Shown here: one piece after another, positions 34,161 through 43,588 of the stretch
Layout of the letters: each line of letters opens with the position of its first letter
Numbering within the stretch: position 1 is the first letter of the stretch
Assembly: GCF_037200945.1 (NCBI RefSeq)
Contig: NZ_JBBCGP010000001.1
Span: 3,532,501-3,596,500, forward strand
Origin: Methylovirgula sp.
GTDB lineage: Bacteria > Pseudomonadota > Alphaproteobacteria > Rhizobiales > Beijerinckiaceae
Reading direction: 5' to 3'
Length of the DNA stretch: 64,000 bases
The notes under the pieces: model-generated
The model's input: only the letters and a program-made list of their open reading frames with translations
What the model was told of the DNA's origin: nothing
The model's database searches: none
Program-made: the position numbers and the translations under genes

Positions 34161-37043
34161 ATGAATGTCGATCCTGCATCGCCGCCGGCATATGGTACGC
34201 TGACAACGCTGCGCTCGCCGCTAACGCGTCTCGCCCAATTGGCGCAAACGATTCGCGGGCGCATTCTAACAGCCTTTCTAGCGATGAGCATCATCACGGC
34301 TGCGCTCGGCGGTTATGCCGCGCTCGGGATTCGCCGCGCCGGCGTGTTGGTCACGAAAACCTTCGACGAATCCTTAATGTCGATTAACTATGCGCGTGCG
34401 GCGTCGGCCGATTTCGCCGACATGCAGGTCGCATTCGCGCGCCGCTTGAGCGCGACGAAGCCCGAAACCCGGACCAAACTTGACCGGACGATATCGGACC
34501 TCGAAGAAAACCTGACTGAAGATCTGCAGATCGCCGCAGAACGCTCGCAATCCCTACGAGCGGCCCGCGCCGCTGCGGAAGTGCAGAACGCCGCTGATAC
34601 CTGGAGTGAAGCGCGCCGCCGGCTGCCGGAAAACATCTCTTTCAATGCCGCCTGGGGTGAACTCGACCCTTATGCCGAGACGGTGTCGCAGCAGATCGAC
34701 TTGCTCGTCAATTATACGGCCGGCGATGGCTTTACCTATCGGCAAAGCGCGCGCCAGCAGGTTGCCGTCGCGACGGAACTTGCACTGGTCGGGACAATCG
34801 CCGCGCTCGTTTTGTCGGGCTTGGTCGTCCTGCTTCTTTCGCGACGCATCACCAAGCCGGTCGCTGCGGCTTCCGCCGTCGCCAAGCGGATCGCCAGCGG
34901 TGAACTCGAAGGTGAAATTCCCGTCGGTAGCGCCGATGAGCTGGGCGCGTTGCTCGCGGCCATGCGCGTCATGCGCGACAACATCCGCGCCATGATGGAG
35001 CGCGAGGTCGCACAGCGTCGGACCGCCCAGGTCCGGCTCGCCGACGCACTTGAAAGCTCGCGTGAAGGCATTGTCGTCGTTGATGCCGATCACCGCATCG
35101 CGCTGGCCAATTCCCAGGCCAAGGAATTTTTCGGTAGCGCAATGGGACTGCTGGAGCCGGGCAAATCTGCTGGCGCCGCCACGCAATCCAACGATCTCGC
35201 CTTAGCCACGCTCTCACTCGAAGGTCTCTCTCCGGGCACCGAAGAACTCCGGTTGCCGGATGGGCGCTGGCTGCGCGTCAGTCGCAGCGCGACTGCCGAC
35301 GAAGGCTTCATCACCCTCTACAGCGACATCACTGTTCTGAAGGAGCAAGAAGCTAAGCTCAAAGCGACGAATCTGCTTCTCGACGCCGCCCTCGACAATA
35401 TGTCTCAGGGTCTGTGCCTCTATGACAATGAGCAGCGGCTGAAAGTCGTCAATCGCCGCTTCTGCGAGATCTTCCGCCTCTCCCCGGCACAATTGCGTCC
35501 AGGCATCGTTTTCCGCGATGTCCTCGACCTCAGCGTCGCAGCCGGCAACCACGGCGACGAGACTGCGGATGACCTTTACGCGCAAGAAATCCCACTGATC
35601 AGCAGCCGTATCTCGGCAACGCGCTTTCTTGAGTTGAGCCAGAATCGCGTCATCCTTATCGCGCGCCAGCCAACGGCTGATGGCGGCTGGGTGGCAACCT
35701 ATGAAGACGCGACCGAGCGCCGCCGCGCCGAAGAGCGGATTGTCTTCATGGCGCGGCATGATGCGCTGACCGGGCTGCCGAACCGTATGCTTTTCGCCGA
35801 ACGGATCGAAGCCGCGATCAGCCAGATCGGACGTGTCCATAACGGCTTCGCGGTGTTGAGCCTCGATCTCGATCACTTCAAGCAGGTCAACGATACGCTC
35901 GGCCATCCCGTCGGCGACGCACTGCTGCGTTCGGTGGCGGAGCGGCTGCAGGCCAGCGTTCGCGAAGTCGACACGGTCGCCCGTCTTGGCGGCGACGAAT
36001 TTGCCATTCTGCAACCCGGTCTCGACAAGCCCGAAGATGCGGCGATCCTCGCCCGCCGCATTGTCGAAGTTCTCAGCGCGCCTTATGAGATCGAAGGCAA
36101 TCGTCTCACGATCAGCGTGAGTATCGGAATCGCAATCGCGCCCGGCGACGGCAAGGCATATGACAAGTTGCTGAAAAGCGCCGATGTCGCCCTCTACCTC
36201 GCCAAGGCGGATGGCCGGGCGATCTGGCGCTTCTTCGAACCCGAGATGGATGTCCGGCTACAGGTGCGCCGCGCGCTGGAACTCGATTTGCGGGATGCGC
36301 TGGTAAACAACGAATTTCAGGTCTTCTACCAGCCGATCTACGATTTGCACGAAAACAAGATCGGTGGCTTCGAGGCGCTGCTCCGCTGGAACCATCCGAC
36401 GCGCGGCCTCGTCGCGCCGACAGAGTTCATCTCGCTCGCGGAGGAAATCGGGCTCATCGTACCGCTCGGCGAATGGGTTCTGGCGACCGCTTGTGCCGAA
36501 GCCGCCAGCTGGCCAAAATATATCAAGCTCGCAGTCAACGTCTCGGTCGCTCAGTTCAAGAACGAGCTTTTCGTGCCGATGGTGACGGACAATGTGCGTG
36601 CCGCAAGCCTTTCGCCGCGCCGGCTCGAACTCGAGATCACCGAGTCGCTGCTGCTCAACAACACGGCCGCGACGCTCGCCAAGCTGCATCAATTACGCGA
36701 CTTCGGCATCCATATCGCGATGGACGACTTCGGCACCGGCTATTCGTCGCTGAGCTATCTGCGCAGCTTTCCCTTCGACAAGATCAAAATCGACCAATCT
36801 TTCATCCGCACGATGTCGGATAAGGACGGTTCGCGCGCCATCGTCCGCGCCATTACGGCGATGGGCGGCAGCCTCGGCATCCGCACGACGGCGGAAGGCG
36901 TCGAGACGCATGAACAGCTCGCCTGGCTACGGGCCACGGGCTGCGACGAGGCACAGGGCTATCTGTTCAGCCGCCCCGTGCCGGCAAACAAAATCCCGCG
37001 CTTGCTCATGGAATGGAACGGCCTGAAACGCGAAGCGGTCTAG
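34161..37043 (+). CDS. Membrane-bound GGDEF/EAL c-di-GMP protein with HAMP and two PAS domains
   Basis: The 960-residue protein has two membrane spans (about 32-60 and 207-230) enclosing a periplasmic helical sensor domain, a HAMP linker (about 230-285), two PAS-like domains (about 295-400 and 410-515), a GGDEF domain and an EAL domain. GGDEF is intact near residue 610, with the inhibitory-site RxxD (REVD) five residues before it. EAL is intact (GGFEALLRWNHPTRG near 737), with DDFGTGYSSLSYLRSFPFDK. It could both make and degrade c-di-GMP; which dominates is not visible. Confidence 0.93.
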   Translation: MNVDPASPPAYGTLTTLRSPLTRLAQLAQTIRGRILTAFLAMSIITAALGGYAALGIRRAGVLVTKTFDESLMSINYARAASADFADMQVAFARRLSATKPETRTKLDRTISDLEENLTEDLQIAAERSQSLRAARAAAEVQNAADTWSEARRRLPENISFNAAWGELDPYAETVSQQIDLLVNYTAGDGFTYRQSARQQVAVATELALVGTIAALVLSGLVVLLLSRRITKPVAAASAVAKRIASGELEGEIPVGSADELGALLAAMRVMRDNIRAMMEREVAQRRTAQVRLADALESSREGIVVVDADHRIALANSQAKEFFGSAMGLLEPGKSAGAATQSNDLALATLSLEGLSPGTEELRLPDGRWLRVSRSATADEGFITLYSDITVLKEQEAKLKATNLLLDAALDNMSQGLCLYDNEQRLKVVNRRFCEIFRLSPAQLRPGIVFRDVLDLSVAAGNHGDETADDLYAQEIPLISSRISATRFLELSQNRVILIARQPTADGGWVATYEDATERRRAEERIVFMARHDALTGLPNRMLFAERIEAAISQIGRVHNGFAVLSLDLDHFKQVNDTLGHPVGDALLRSVAERLQASVREVDTVARLGGDEFAILQPGLDKPEDAAILARRIVEVLSAPYEIEGNRLTISVSIGIAIAPGDGKAYDKLLKSADVALYLAKADGRAIWRFFEPEMDVRLQVRRALELDLRDALVNNEFQVFYQPIYDLHENKIGGFEALLRWNHPTRGLVAPTEFISLAEEIGLIVPLGEWVLATACAEAASWPKYIKLAVNVSVAQFKNELFVPMVTDNVRAASLSPRRLELEITESLLLNNTAATLAKLHQLRDFGIHIAMDDFGTGYSSLSYLRSFPFDKIKIDQSFIRTMSDKDGSRAIVRAITAMGGSLGIRTTAEGVETHEQLAWLRATGCDEAQGYLFSRPVPANKIPRLLMEWNGLKREAV

Positions 37044-37186
37044 CCTGCTTCGCTGCCTCTCGACGCGCGCGCGCCGCGCGTGCTATGGCGTGGCATCCGG
37101 CACCCGCAGAGCCGCCAGATTCAGAAAAGCCAGCCTTTTCAATGGCATCTCGCTGAATGCAGTGTTCGCGCCGGTGAAGAGGCTCA

Positions 37187-37867
37187 ATGCGTCCGCTTGC
37201 CATTTTGCCATCCGTTCTCGCCGCCGACTGGCTCCATATGGGCGACTCGGTCCAAAAGGTGATGGCCGCCGGCGCGGACATCGTGCATCTCGACGTGATG
37301 GATGGGCATTTCGTCCCCAATATCAGTTTCGGACCGGATATGGTCAAAGCGATCCGCGGCGTCACGGACGCGCGGCTCGATGTGCATCTGATGATCGCCC
37401 CGGTGGATCCTTATATCGAGGCCTTCGCCAAGGCGGGCGCCGATGTCATCACAATCCACCCAGAGGCCGGCCCGCATCTGCATCGCTCGCTCGGCGCCAT
37501 CCGCCAGCTCGGCAAGAAGGCCGGCGTAGCACTGAACCCGGCGACGCCCGTTTCTACGATCGAACATGTGCTCGATCAGCTCGACCTCATTCTGGTGATG
37601 AGCGTCAACCCGGGCTTCGGCGGCCAGGCCTTCATCCGGTCGTCGCTCGAAAAGCTTCAGCTCGTGCGTGCCATGACCGCCGGACGCGATATTGATATCG
37701 AAGTCGATGGCGGCATCACGTCCGAGACCGCCGGACTCGTCGCCGAAGCCGGCGCCAATTGGCTTGTCGCAGGCTCGGCCGTCTTCAAAGGCGGCCCTGA
37801 CGCTTACGCCGGTAATATCTCCGCCATCCGCAAAGCCGCACAAACCACACGCGGCGAAGCCGCTTAA
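37187..37867 (+). CDS. rpe: Ribulose-phosphate 3-epimerase
   Basis: The 226-residue TIM-barrel enzyme interconverts ribulose 5-phosphate and xylulose 5-phosphate in the pentose phosphate and Calvin pathways. Signatures are ILPSVLAADW, HLDVMDGHFVPNISFGPD with metal ligands, the HLMI strand, VNPGFGGQAFI and the phosphate-binding VAGSAVFKG. It is followed by purB after 14 bases and probably shares its transcript. Confidence 0.96.
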   Translation: MRPLAILPSVLAADWLHMGDSVQKVMAAGADIVHLDVMDGHFVPNISFGPDMVKAIRGVTDARLDVHLMIAPVDPYIEAFAKAGADVITIHPEAGPHLHRSLGAIRQLGKKAGVALNPATPVSTIEHVLDQLDLILVMSVNPGFGGQAFIRSSLEKLQLVRAMTAGRDIDIEVDGGITSETAGLVAEAGANWLVAGSAVFKGGPDAYAGNISAIRKAAQTTRGEAA

Positions 37868-37881
37868 TTGAGACAGGTTCA

Positions 37882-39189
37882 ATGATCCCTCGTTATTCCC
37901 GCGCCGAGATGGCTTCGCTTTGGGAGCCGCAGACGCGCTTTCGCATCTGGTTCGAAATCGAGGCCTATGCCTGCGATGCCTTGGCCGAAATCGGCGTTGT
38001 GCCGAAGGCCGCGACCGAGGTGATCTGGCAGAAGGGCAAAGACCTTCATTTCGATGTCGCGCGGATCGATGCGATCGAAAAGGTGACGAAACATGACGTC
38101 ATCGCCTTCCTGACTTATCTGGCAGAAGAAATCGGCCCCGAGGCGCGGTTTCTCCACCTCGGCATGACGTCTTCGGACCTGCTCGATACCTGCTTCGCGG
38201 TGCAATTGACCCGCGCGGCTAATCTGCTCATCAAGGACACTGACGCGCTGCTCGCCGCGCTGAAGCGCCGCGCGTTCGAATATAAGCTGACGCCGAGCAT
38301 CGGCCGCTCGCACGGCATCCATGCCGAGCCGGTCACCTTCGGCCTGAAACTGGCCGAGGCCTATGCGGAATTTGCCCGCGCCCGCGCGCGGCTTGTCGCG
38401 GCGCGTGAAGAGATCGCGACCTGCGCCATTTCCGGCGCCGTCGGAACATTCGCCAATATCGATCCGCGCGTCGAAGTCTATGTGGCGCAGAAGCTCGGCC
38501 TTCGGCCGGAGCCGGTTTCGACCCAAATCATTCCGCGCGACCGGCATGCGATGTTTTTTGCAACGCTCGGCGTCGTCGCCTCGTCGATCGAGCGGGTGGC
38601 CACGGAAATTCGCCATCTGCAACGCACTGAGGTACTTGAGGCTGAAGAATATTTTTCCGAGGGGCAAAAGGGTTCCTCGGCAATGCCACACAAGCGCAAC
38701 CCCGTGCTGAGCGAGAATCTGACCGGCCTTGCGCGGCTCGTTCGCGGCATGGCGCTGCCGGCGATGGAAGACGTCGCGCTCTGGCACGAGCGGGATATTT
38801 CGCATTCCTCGGTCGAGCGCGTAATCGGCCCTGACGCGACGATCGCACTCGACTTCTCGCTAGCGCGGCTCGCCGACGTGATCGACAAACTTGTCGTCTA
38901 TCCGCAGAACATGCAGAAGAATCTCGACGCGCTTGGCGGTCTCGTCCATTCGCAACGCGTGCTACTCGCGTTGACGCAAAAGGGCCTGTCGCGGGAAAAC
39001 GCCTATGCACTCGTCCAGCGCAACGCCATGCCAGTCTGGCGTGGCGAGGGCAATTTCCTCGAGCTTCTGAAACAGGACGCCGACGTGAAAGCCGCGCTGA
39101 GCGATGCCGAACTCGGAGATCTTTTCGATCTCGGCTATCATCTCAAGCACGTCGATTTCATCTTCGGCCGCGTCTTTGGCGCGAGCTAG
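37882..39189 (+). CDS. purB: Adenylosuccinate lyase
   Basis: The 435-residue enzyme acts twice in purine synthesis, releasing fumarate from SAICAR and from adenylosuccinate. The fumarase/aspartase signature GQKGSSAMPHKRNPVLSEN carries the catalytic Ser, and the N-terminal MIPRYSRAEMASLWEPQTRF is typical of the alphaproteobacterial form. GRSHGIHAEPVTFGLK holds the general acid His. It lies just after rpe. Confidence 0.97.
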   Translation: MIPRYSRAEMASLWEPQTRFRIWFEIEAYACDALAEIGVVPKAATEVIWQKGKDLHFDVARIDAIEKVTKHDVIAFLTYLAEEIGPEARFLHLGMTSSDLLDTCFAVQLTRAANLLIKDTDALLAALKRRAFEYKLTPSIGRSHGIHAEPVTFGLKLAEAYAEFARARARLVAAREEIATCAISGAVGTFANIDPRVEVYVAQKLGLRPEPVSTQIIPRDRHAMFFATLGVVASSIERVATEIRHLQRTEVLEAEEYFSEGQKGSSAMPHKRNPVLSENLTGLARLVRGMALPAMEDVALWHERDISHSSVERVIGPDATIALDFSLARLADVIDKLVVYPQNMQKNLDALGGLVHSQRVLLALTQKGLSRENAYALVQRNAMPVWRGEGNFLELLKQDADVKAALSDAELGDLFDLGYHLKHVDFIFGRVFGAS

Positions 39190-39247
39190 AGATCCGAAAA
39201 AAGCTGTCGTTCCCAGTGAGATAACGCGCTGAATTGAAGTGAGAAAA

Positions 39248-39874
39248 ATGAACGCTTCCGACCGTCTCGCCAGTTTGATGCCGATCGTCATCGACGATGA
39301 TCAGCTTCATGCTCGCTGGCTCAACACATTCTCCTATCTCGAATATGTCGGTTTCCGCAAAATCATCAAAAGCCAGCGCGCTGACGGGCTCAGCCGTGCT
39401 TTTCTCAATCATGCGCTGGAAGAAGGCGGCCATGCCTTCTTACTCAAGAATCTGGCGGTGAAGGTCGGCGGCAAAGCCTTCGAGCTCTATACGCCGGAGA
39501 GCATGCTCTGCCCCGAGGCCGCGAGCCATTATTTTCAAAATCTCGACCACGGCTGCGACGAGAAGTTCGCCGCTTTCCCGGATGCCGAACGATCGAAGAT
39601 CGTCTATCTCTACGTGACTTGGCTGATCGAGCGGCGCGCGCTCGATGTCTATGGCCGTTATAAGGACGCGCTCGGCACGTCGCCGCTGGGCGGCCAGCTC
39701 AATGAATTGCTCGCCGAGGAAATCGGACATCTGCGTCAGGTCGAAGCCGGACTGGCCGCGGGCGATCCCGAACATGCGACGCGGGCGCCCGCGCTTGAGG
39801 CGTTCGAGCAGGACCTCTTCGATACTTTTGTCGCAGCGCTGACGGAGAACGTCGCGCCACAGGCACGCGTCTGA
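39248..39874 (+). CDS. Ferritin-like diiron protein of unknown function
   Basis: The 208-residue, mostly helical protein shows a complete set of diiron-carboxylate ligands in ferritin-like order: Glu32, Glu59-x-x-His62 (HALEEGGH), Glu128 (WLIERRALD) and Glu158-x-x-His161 (LAEEIGH). I do not recognise a named family; oxidase, oxygenase or iron storage roles are all open. I chose the ATG at 39248; an in-frame GTG three codons upstream is possible. It follows purB and ends two bases before a small hydrolase gene, so those two are probably co-transcribed. Confidence 0.7.
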   Translation: MNASDRLASLMPIVIDDDQLHARWLNTFSYLEYVGFRKIIKSQRADGLSRAFLNHALEEGGHAFLLKNLAVKVGGKAFELYTPESMLCPEAASHYFQNLDHGCDEKFAAFPDAERSKIVYLYVTWLIERRALDVYGRYKDALGTSPLGGQLNELLAEEIGHLRQVEAGLAAGDPEHATRAPALEAFEQDLFDTFVAALTENVAPQARV

Positions 39875-39876
39875 CG

Positions 39877-40425
39877 ATGCGGACCAGCGACGCCGATATT
39901 CTGATCATCCCCGGCCTCGGCGGCTCGGGGCCGGATCATTGGCAGTCGCGTTGGCAGGCGAAACTTTCGACCGCACGGCGCGTCGAGCAAACGGATTGGG
40001 ACCGCCCCCTGCTCGCTGACTGGCGCGCGGCCATTGCCACCGCCGTGGCAGAGGCTCAAAGGCCCGTCATTCTCGTCGCGCATAGTCTCGGCGCAATCAC
40101 TGTCGCCGATATCGCGGCCGAACTTGGCGACCGGGTGAAAGGCGGCTTTCTCGTCGCGCCGCCGTCAGTGCGCGCGATCCGCGAGATCGAAGGCGTCGAT
40201 CCGCGATTTGCGGAGGGGCCGTTTGCAGCCCTGCCCTTCCCGTCGGTTCTTGTAGCAAGCCGCGACGACCCTTACGCAACGTTCGAGGAATCGGAAGATT
40301 TCGCCCGTGGCTGGCAGGCCGAGATCGCCGACGCTGGCAATGCGGGCCACATCAATGCTGCGAGCGGCCACGGCCCCTGGCCGGAGGGATTGATGCGGCT
40401 TGCGGGGTTTCTGAAGAATCTATAA
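39877..40425 (+). CDS. RBBP9/YdeN-family serine hydrolase
   Basis: The 182-residue alpha/beta hydrolase begins with ILIIPGLGGSGPDHWQSRWQ, the hallmark of the RBBP9/YdeN family. The nucleophile elbow is VAHSLGA, the Asp is in VLVASRDDPY, and the His is in GHINAASGHGPWPEG. The physiological substrate is unknown for most members. It directly follows the ferritin-like gene. Confidence 0.9.
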   Translation: MRTSDADILIIPGLGGSGPDHWQSRWQAKLSTARRVEQTDWDRPLLADWRAAIATAVAEAQRPVILVAHSLGAITVADIAAELGDRVKGGFLVAPPSVRAIREIEGVDPRFAEGPFAALPFPSVLVASRDDPYATFEESEDFARGWQAEIADAGNAGHINAASGHGPWPEGLMRLAGFLKNL

Positions 40426-40561
40426 ATCTATCCTGCCGAATGGCGCGTTGCCGAAAGCAGATCCTTTAGACTGATCCGGAAAAACGTCATCGCGGCGCCG
40501 ACAAAATGGAATAGATTTTTCTCGTCCAGCCCTTTGGGAATCACGACGAGAGAACACCATC

Positions 40562-40913
40562 ATGAAACGCGCAGCCCTCGGCCTTTTCGGCCTGTCGATG
40601 ATGTCTCCTGCTTTTGCACAAATTGCCCCACCGGACACCGTCCGGATCAGTTCGAATTTCAGTATTACGCAGACGGTCAAGGATGGCGACACCGCCGCCA
40701 TCGACAATTGCGGAAGAGACTGGGCGCAAAATCATCTATCAGCGCGCCGGGCAGGAATGCAAACTACTCCTCGAGACGCTGGCGAGTACATGCATGCTTG
40801 AATCGCTCAATGTCTTTGCCAATGTCCAAAATCGCGGATTCCGGGTCGAAACGGGAAATGTCGATGTCAATGCGAATGGCAACGCACAGTTTTGGGTAAC
40901 GCCAAGGAATTGA
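40562..40913 (+). pseudogene. Frameshifted small secreted protein
   Basis: Reading starts at 40562 with a signal peptide (MKRAALGLFGLSMMSPAFAQ) and continues to about 40710. The recognisable continuation is then in the next frame (IAEETGRKIIYQRAGQECKL to NGNAQFWVTPRN) and ends at 40913. The two halves together resemble a roughly 115-residue secreted family in related alphaproteobacteria (recalled, not searched). The break near 40706-40712 is a one- or two-base indel, either a real mutation or a sequencing error. Confidence 0.7.
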
Positions 40914-41000
40914 AGCGGCGCGCCGAAATGCGAGATGGAACGAGAGTTCTTAGAAGGTCGAACGCCGTAACTCAATTGGATATAGCTAAAGAGGACTTTA

Positions 41001-42545
41001 TCAGCGGCGGTGCCAGATTTGGACGTCACCCATCCGCTCGACAAATTTATAATCGAGTAGAACTTGGGTGAATCGTGGATCGGCACGTGCCCAAGTAAGC
41101 CAGTTGAAACTTTTTGCGCTGCCGTCCTCAACGAGGAGAATTGTCGGCCGATTGCCACGAATATCATCGACGAGCATATCGCGCGCAAGCGTTACATATG
41201 GCGCGAGCTTGGCCATCTTTGTCGGATCTGGATCTTCGATTTCCTGGGCCGCTACATTTCCGACTATCCAAAGACTGCAAACTCTCTGCGCCCAAACGCC
41301 GTGAACCAGACGGGTGAGTGGGAAACCCAGCGATATATCATTGCTAATCATTGCAATCGTGGGACGTGGCGCAATTCTTTCGATCTCCTGCGCGACCGCG
41401 CGCGTATCGTAATGTACAGTTTCAAGATCGAACCAACGTGCGCCGAAACAGAAGATGAGCACGACCGCTGAAAACTCAAAGAGGCGAAGACGCGCATCGG
41501 ATATCGTGATGGCGCCGTCGGTGCGCGTTAATCGGATCGCAAGGGCCAGCAAAGCAAGGGCGAGCGCTGGAAAGCTGTGATAGGGCCATCCTTTGCCCTG
41601 CAAGAGAAACGCCAGGTAACTGGCACCGGAGCAGGCAAGCAGAAGATCACAAAAGGCCCCGCCGCGCTGTGACCTTTCGATCATGATATTCAGCACAATA
41701 GCGAAAACCCATAAAATACTCCCCGTCGAGAAAATGAGCGCGGCGAGATCAACTCGCGCCGGTACGTAGACGGCATTGACGAGAGGCAGTGTCTTGGTGA
41801 AAAAATCCGGAAATTCTATCCATAAGATCGCGCCATAGAGCAGAACGATCATCACGACCGCCCAGTTTTCCAAGACGAAGATGATTCGCCACGAGCGCAT
41901 GCGCCAAGCTTGGAACGAGACGGCGATAGCAATATCAATGACGATATGTGGTTTGATGACCACGCATAGGCCGCAGCCAAGGCCAGCGGCAAGCCGCAAC
42001 CATACGTTCGGTACCGAACCTTCTGCCCTCGTCGCAAGGACAGCAATCCAAGGCAAGATTAATATGAAAGACAGATGCTCTCGCTCGGCGAAGGTATAGG
42101 TTGGCAAAATAAGAAGAATCGCGGCCACGCTCGCCGCGAGAAGCGGTATCCTGTGCTGTGTAACGAACTTCTGTCCCAGGACAACCGCGACAAATCCCAG
42201 GGCGGTCGCGGCAAGAGCAAAAACGATCGCGTTGCACGCTGCTTCCGCGGGTATTCCCAGAATTCCAGACAGCCAGACGGCCGGGGCATAAGTAAGAATG
42301 GCACCAGGTGGATTGACTTCGACGAAATCATGCCGGCCGCTTAACAAGTTCTCGGCCACAGTCAGAAGCCATGATACGTCGGCATTCTCGAGAATCTCGA
42401 AACGCATCCAGATCGCAGCGACAATAACAGCCGCAGGAAGACACCACGCGGCCAATTCAGCGGCCTTCGCATGGATGTTCTTTTCGACTGGAGAGATCGT
42501 ATCGATGTAGCCCACGATATCCTCAAGCCGGCGATCGAAAGACAA
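41001..42545 (-). CDS. Polytopic GT-C type glycosyltransferase-like membrane protein
   Basis: The 514-residue protein has about ten or eleven membrane spans and a first periplasmic loop with acidic residues (ENADVSWLLTVAENLLSG, EVNPPGAILTY), the usual catalytic region of GT-C enzymes using polyprenyl-phosphate sugars. A soluble C-terminal part of about 130 residues ends in QIWHRR. The sugar and acceptor are unknown. It is the last gene of a cluster with GT2, methyltransferase and GtrA-like genes, and overlaps gtrA by 23 bases. Confidence 0.72.
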   Translation of the reverse strand: MSFDRRLEDIVGYIDTISPVEKNIHAKAAELAAWCLPAAVIVAAIWMRFEILENADVSWLLTVAENLLSGRHDFVEVNPPGAILTYAPAVWLSGILGIPAEAACNAIVFALAATALGFVAVVLGQKFVTQHRIPLLAASVAAILLILPTYTFAEREHLSFILILPWIAVLATRAEGSVPNVWLRLAAGLGCGLCVVIKPHIVIDIAIAVSFQAWRMRSWRIIFVLENWAVVMIVLLYGAILWIEFPDFFTKTLPLVNAVYVPARVDLAALIFSTGSILWVFAIVLNIMIERSQRGGAFCDLLLACSGASYLAFLLQGKGWPYHSFPALALALLALAIRLTRTDGAITISDARLRLFEFSAVVLIFCFGARWFDLETVHYDTRAVAQEIERIAPRPTIAMISNDISLGFPLTRLVHGVWAQRVCSLWIVGNVAAQEIEDPDPTKMAKLAPYVTLARDMLVDDIRGNRPTILLVEDGSAKSFNWLTWARADPRFTQVLLDYKFVERMGDVQIWHRR

Positions 42546-42903
42546 AGAATTCTGCCGCTGCGTAATTCGCCATGGGCACCGACACGCTTGTCAGCACGAG
42601 CGCCATTTCGATAGAAACTCCGATTTTATGCAGCACGAACAGAATTGTGGTTGCGATGCCGCCGGAAAGAATGGTCATACCGAGAAAGCGCGGCGCCGCG
42701 ACGGCGTGCGGGGCACGTGACTCGAAGGTGAAACGCGCGTTCGTCCAATAGGACCAAAGCGCGCATAACAAATACGCAAAGAGAGACGCAACTATTGCAT
42801 TTATTCCACAGTGAACAAAAGCGATCGATATCGCCGCATAAGCAATCGTATTAATTAGGCCGATCATCCCGAACGACATCACGCGGCGCGACGAGATCGA
42901 CAC
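42523..42903 (-). CDS. GtrA-family membrane protein
   Basis: The 126-residue protein has four membrane spans and the family pattern FGMIGLINTIAYAAISIAF and LWSYWTNARFTF. GtrA proteins are thought to flip polyprenyl-linked glucose or similar sugars across the membrane and pair with a GtrB-type glycosyltransferase, which is present two genes upstream. The start is a GTG at 42903, one base after the preceding methyltransferase stop. Confidence 0.87.
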   Translation of the reverse strand: MSISSRRVMSFGMIGLINTIAYAAISIAFVHCGINAIVASLFAYLLCALWSYWTNARFTFESRAPHAVAAPRFLGMTILSGGIATTILFVLHKIGVSIEMALVLTSVSVPMANYAAAEFFVFRSPA

Positions 42904-42904
42904 G

Positions 42905-43588
42905 TCACGCCCGCGCAGCGGTTAGATATTGCGCACCGATCGGCAGTCGTCCGGCAAGCCTTCCGAGCCGCCCGAAGAAGCCGCCGCGCGCTGGGAGAGT
43001 GAGGAAAAATTCCGTTGTTATTTTTTTTGCACCGGCCTTTCGCAGCAGTTCGCGAGTTTTCGAAGCGCGCAATAAGACCGCGTCGGCGTCGAAGCTGCAT
43101 CGGCTGATCGCAAGCTGAGTCAGCGGATTGAAAGGATTATGTTCAATCACGCAAACCAAGCCTCCGGGACGCGTGACACGACGCATTTCACGCGTAAACG
43201 AATCCCAACGTTCTGGTGGTACATGATGGAGAACGCACACGGTCAACGTCACGTCGAAGGCGCCATCATCATAGGGCAATGACTCGCCCATCATCGAGTA
43301 TGCAACGCTCGGGCTTAAGCGCTGGGCCTGTTCTATGCTGGCAGCAGAGATGTCAGCGCCAGTAAGTTTTCCGAATAACGGCTCGATGTAAGGATGAAGT
43401 AGGCCCACTCCGCAACCTATATCGAGCGCGGTCCCGGGTGGCGCTGCGCCAAAATTACGGCGCAGCGTGCGAGCAAGGACATCAACTTTAGCCTGAAGGA
43501 AGAAATCGTGTCGTAGTCCAGAAAAACTGATCGACGACTGTACCTCGTCGGAATAGCGGGCGGCATGGTTGTCGAAAGTGCTGGTCAC
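42905..43588 (-). CDS. Class I SAM-dependent methyltransferase
   Basis: The 227-residue protein has the SAM-binding motif ALDIGCGVGLLHPYIEP (about residues 54-70), motif II LTGADISAASIEQAQ and the post-motif region DVTLTVCVLHHVPPERWDS. The target is unknown; position between a GT2 and a GtrA gene suggests a glycolipid or polysaccharide modification (inference). Its ATG overlaps the GT2 stop by four bases. Confidence 0.87.
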   Translation of the reverse strand: MTSTFDNHAARYSDEVQSSISFSGLRHDFFLQAKVDVLARTLRRNFGAAPPGTALDIGCGVGLLHPYIEPLFGKLTGADISAASIEQAQRLSPSVAYSMMGESLPYDDGAFDVTLTVCVLHHVPPERWDSFTREMRRVTRPGGLVCVIEHNPFNPLTQLAISRCSFDADAVLLRASKTRELLRKAGAKKITTEFFLTLPARGGFFGRLGRLAGRLPIGAQYLTAARA

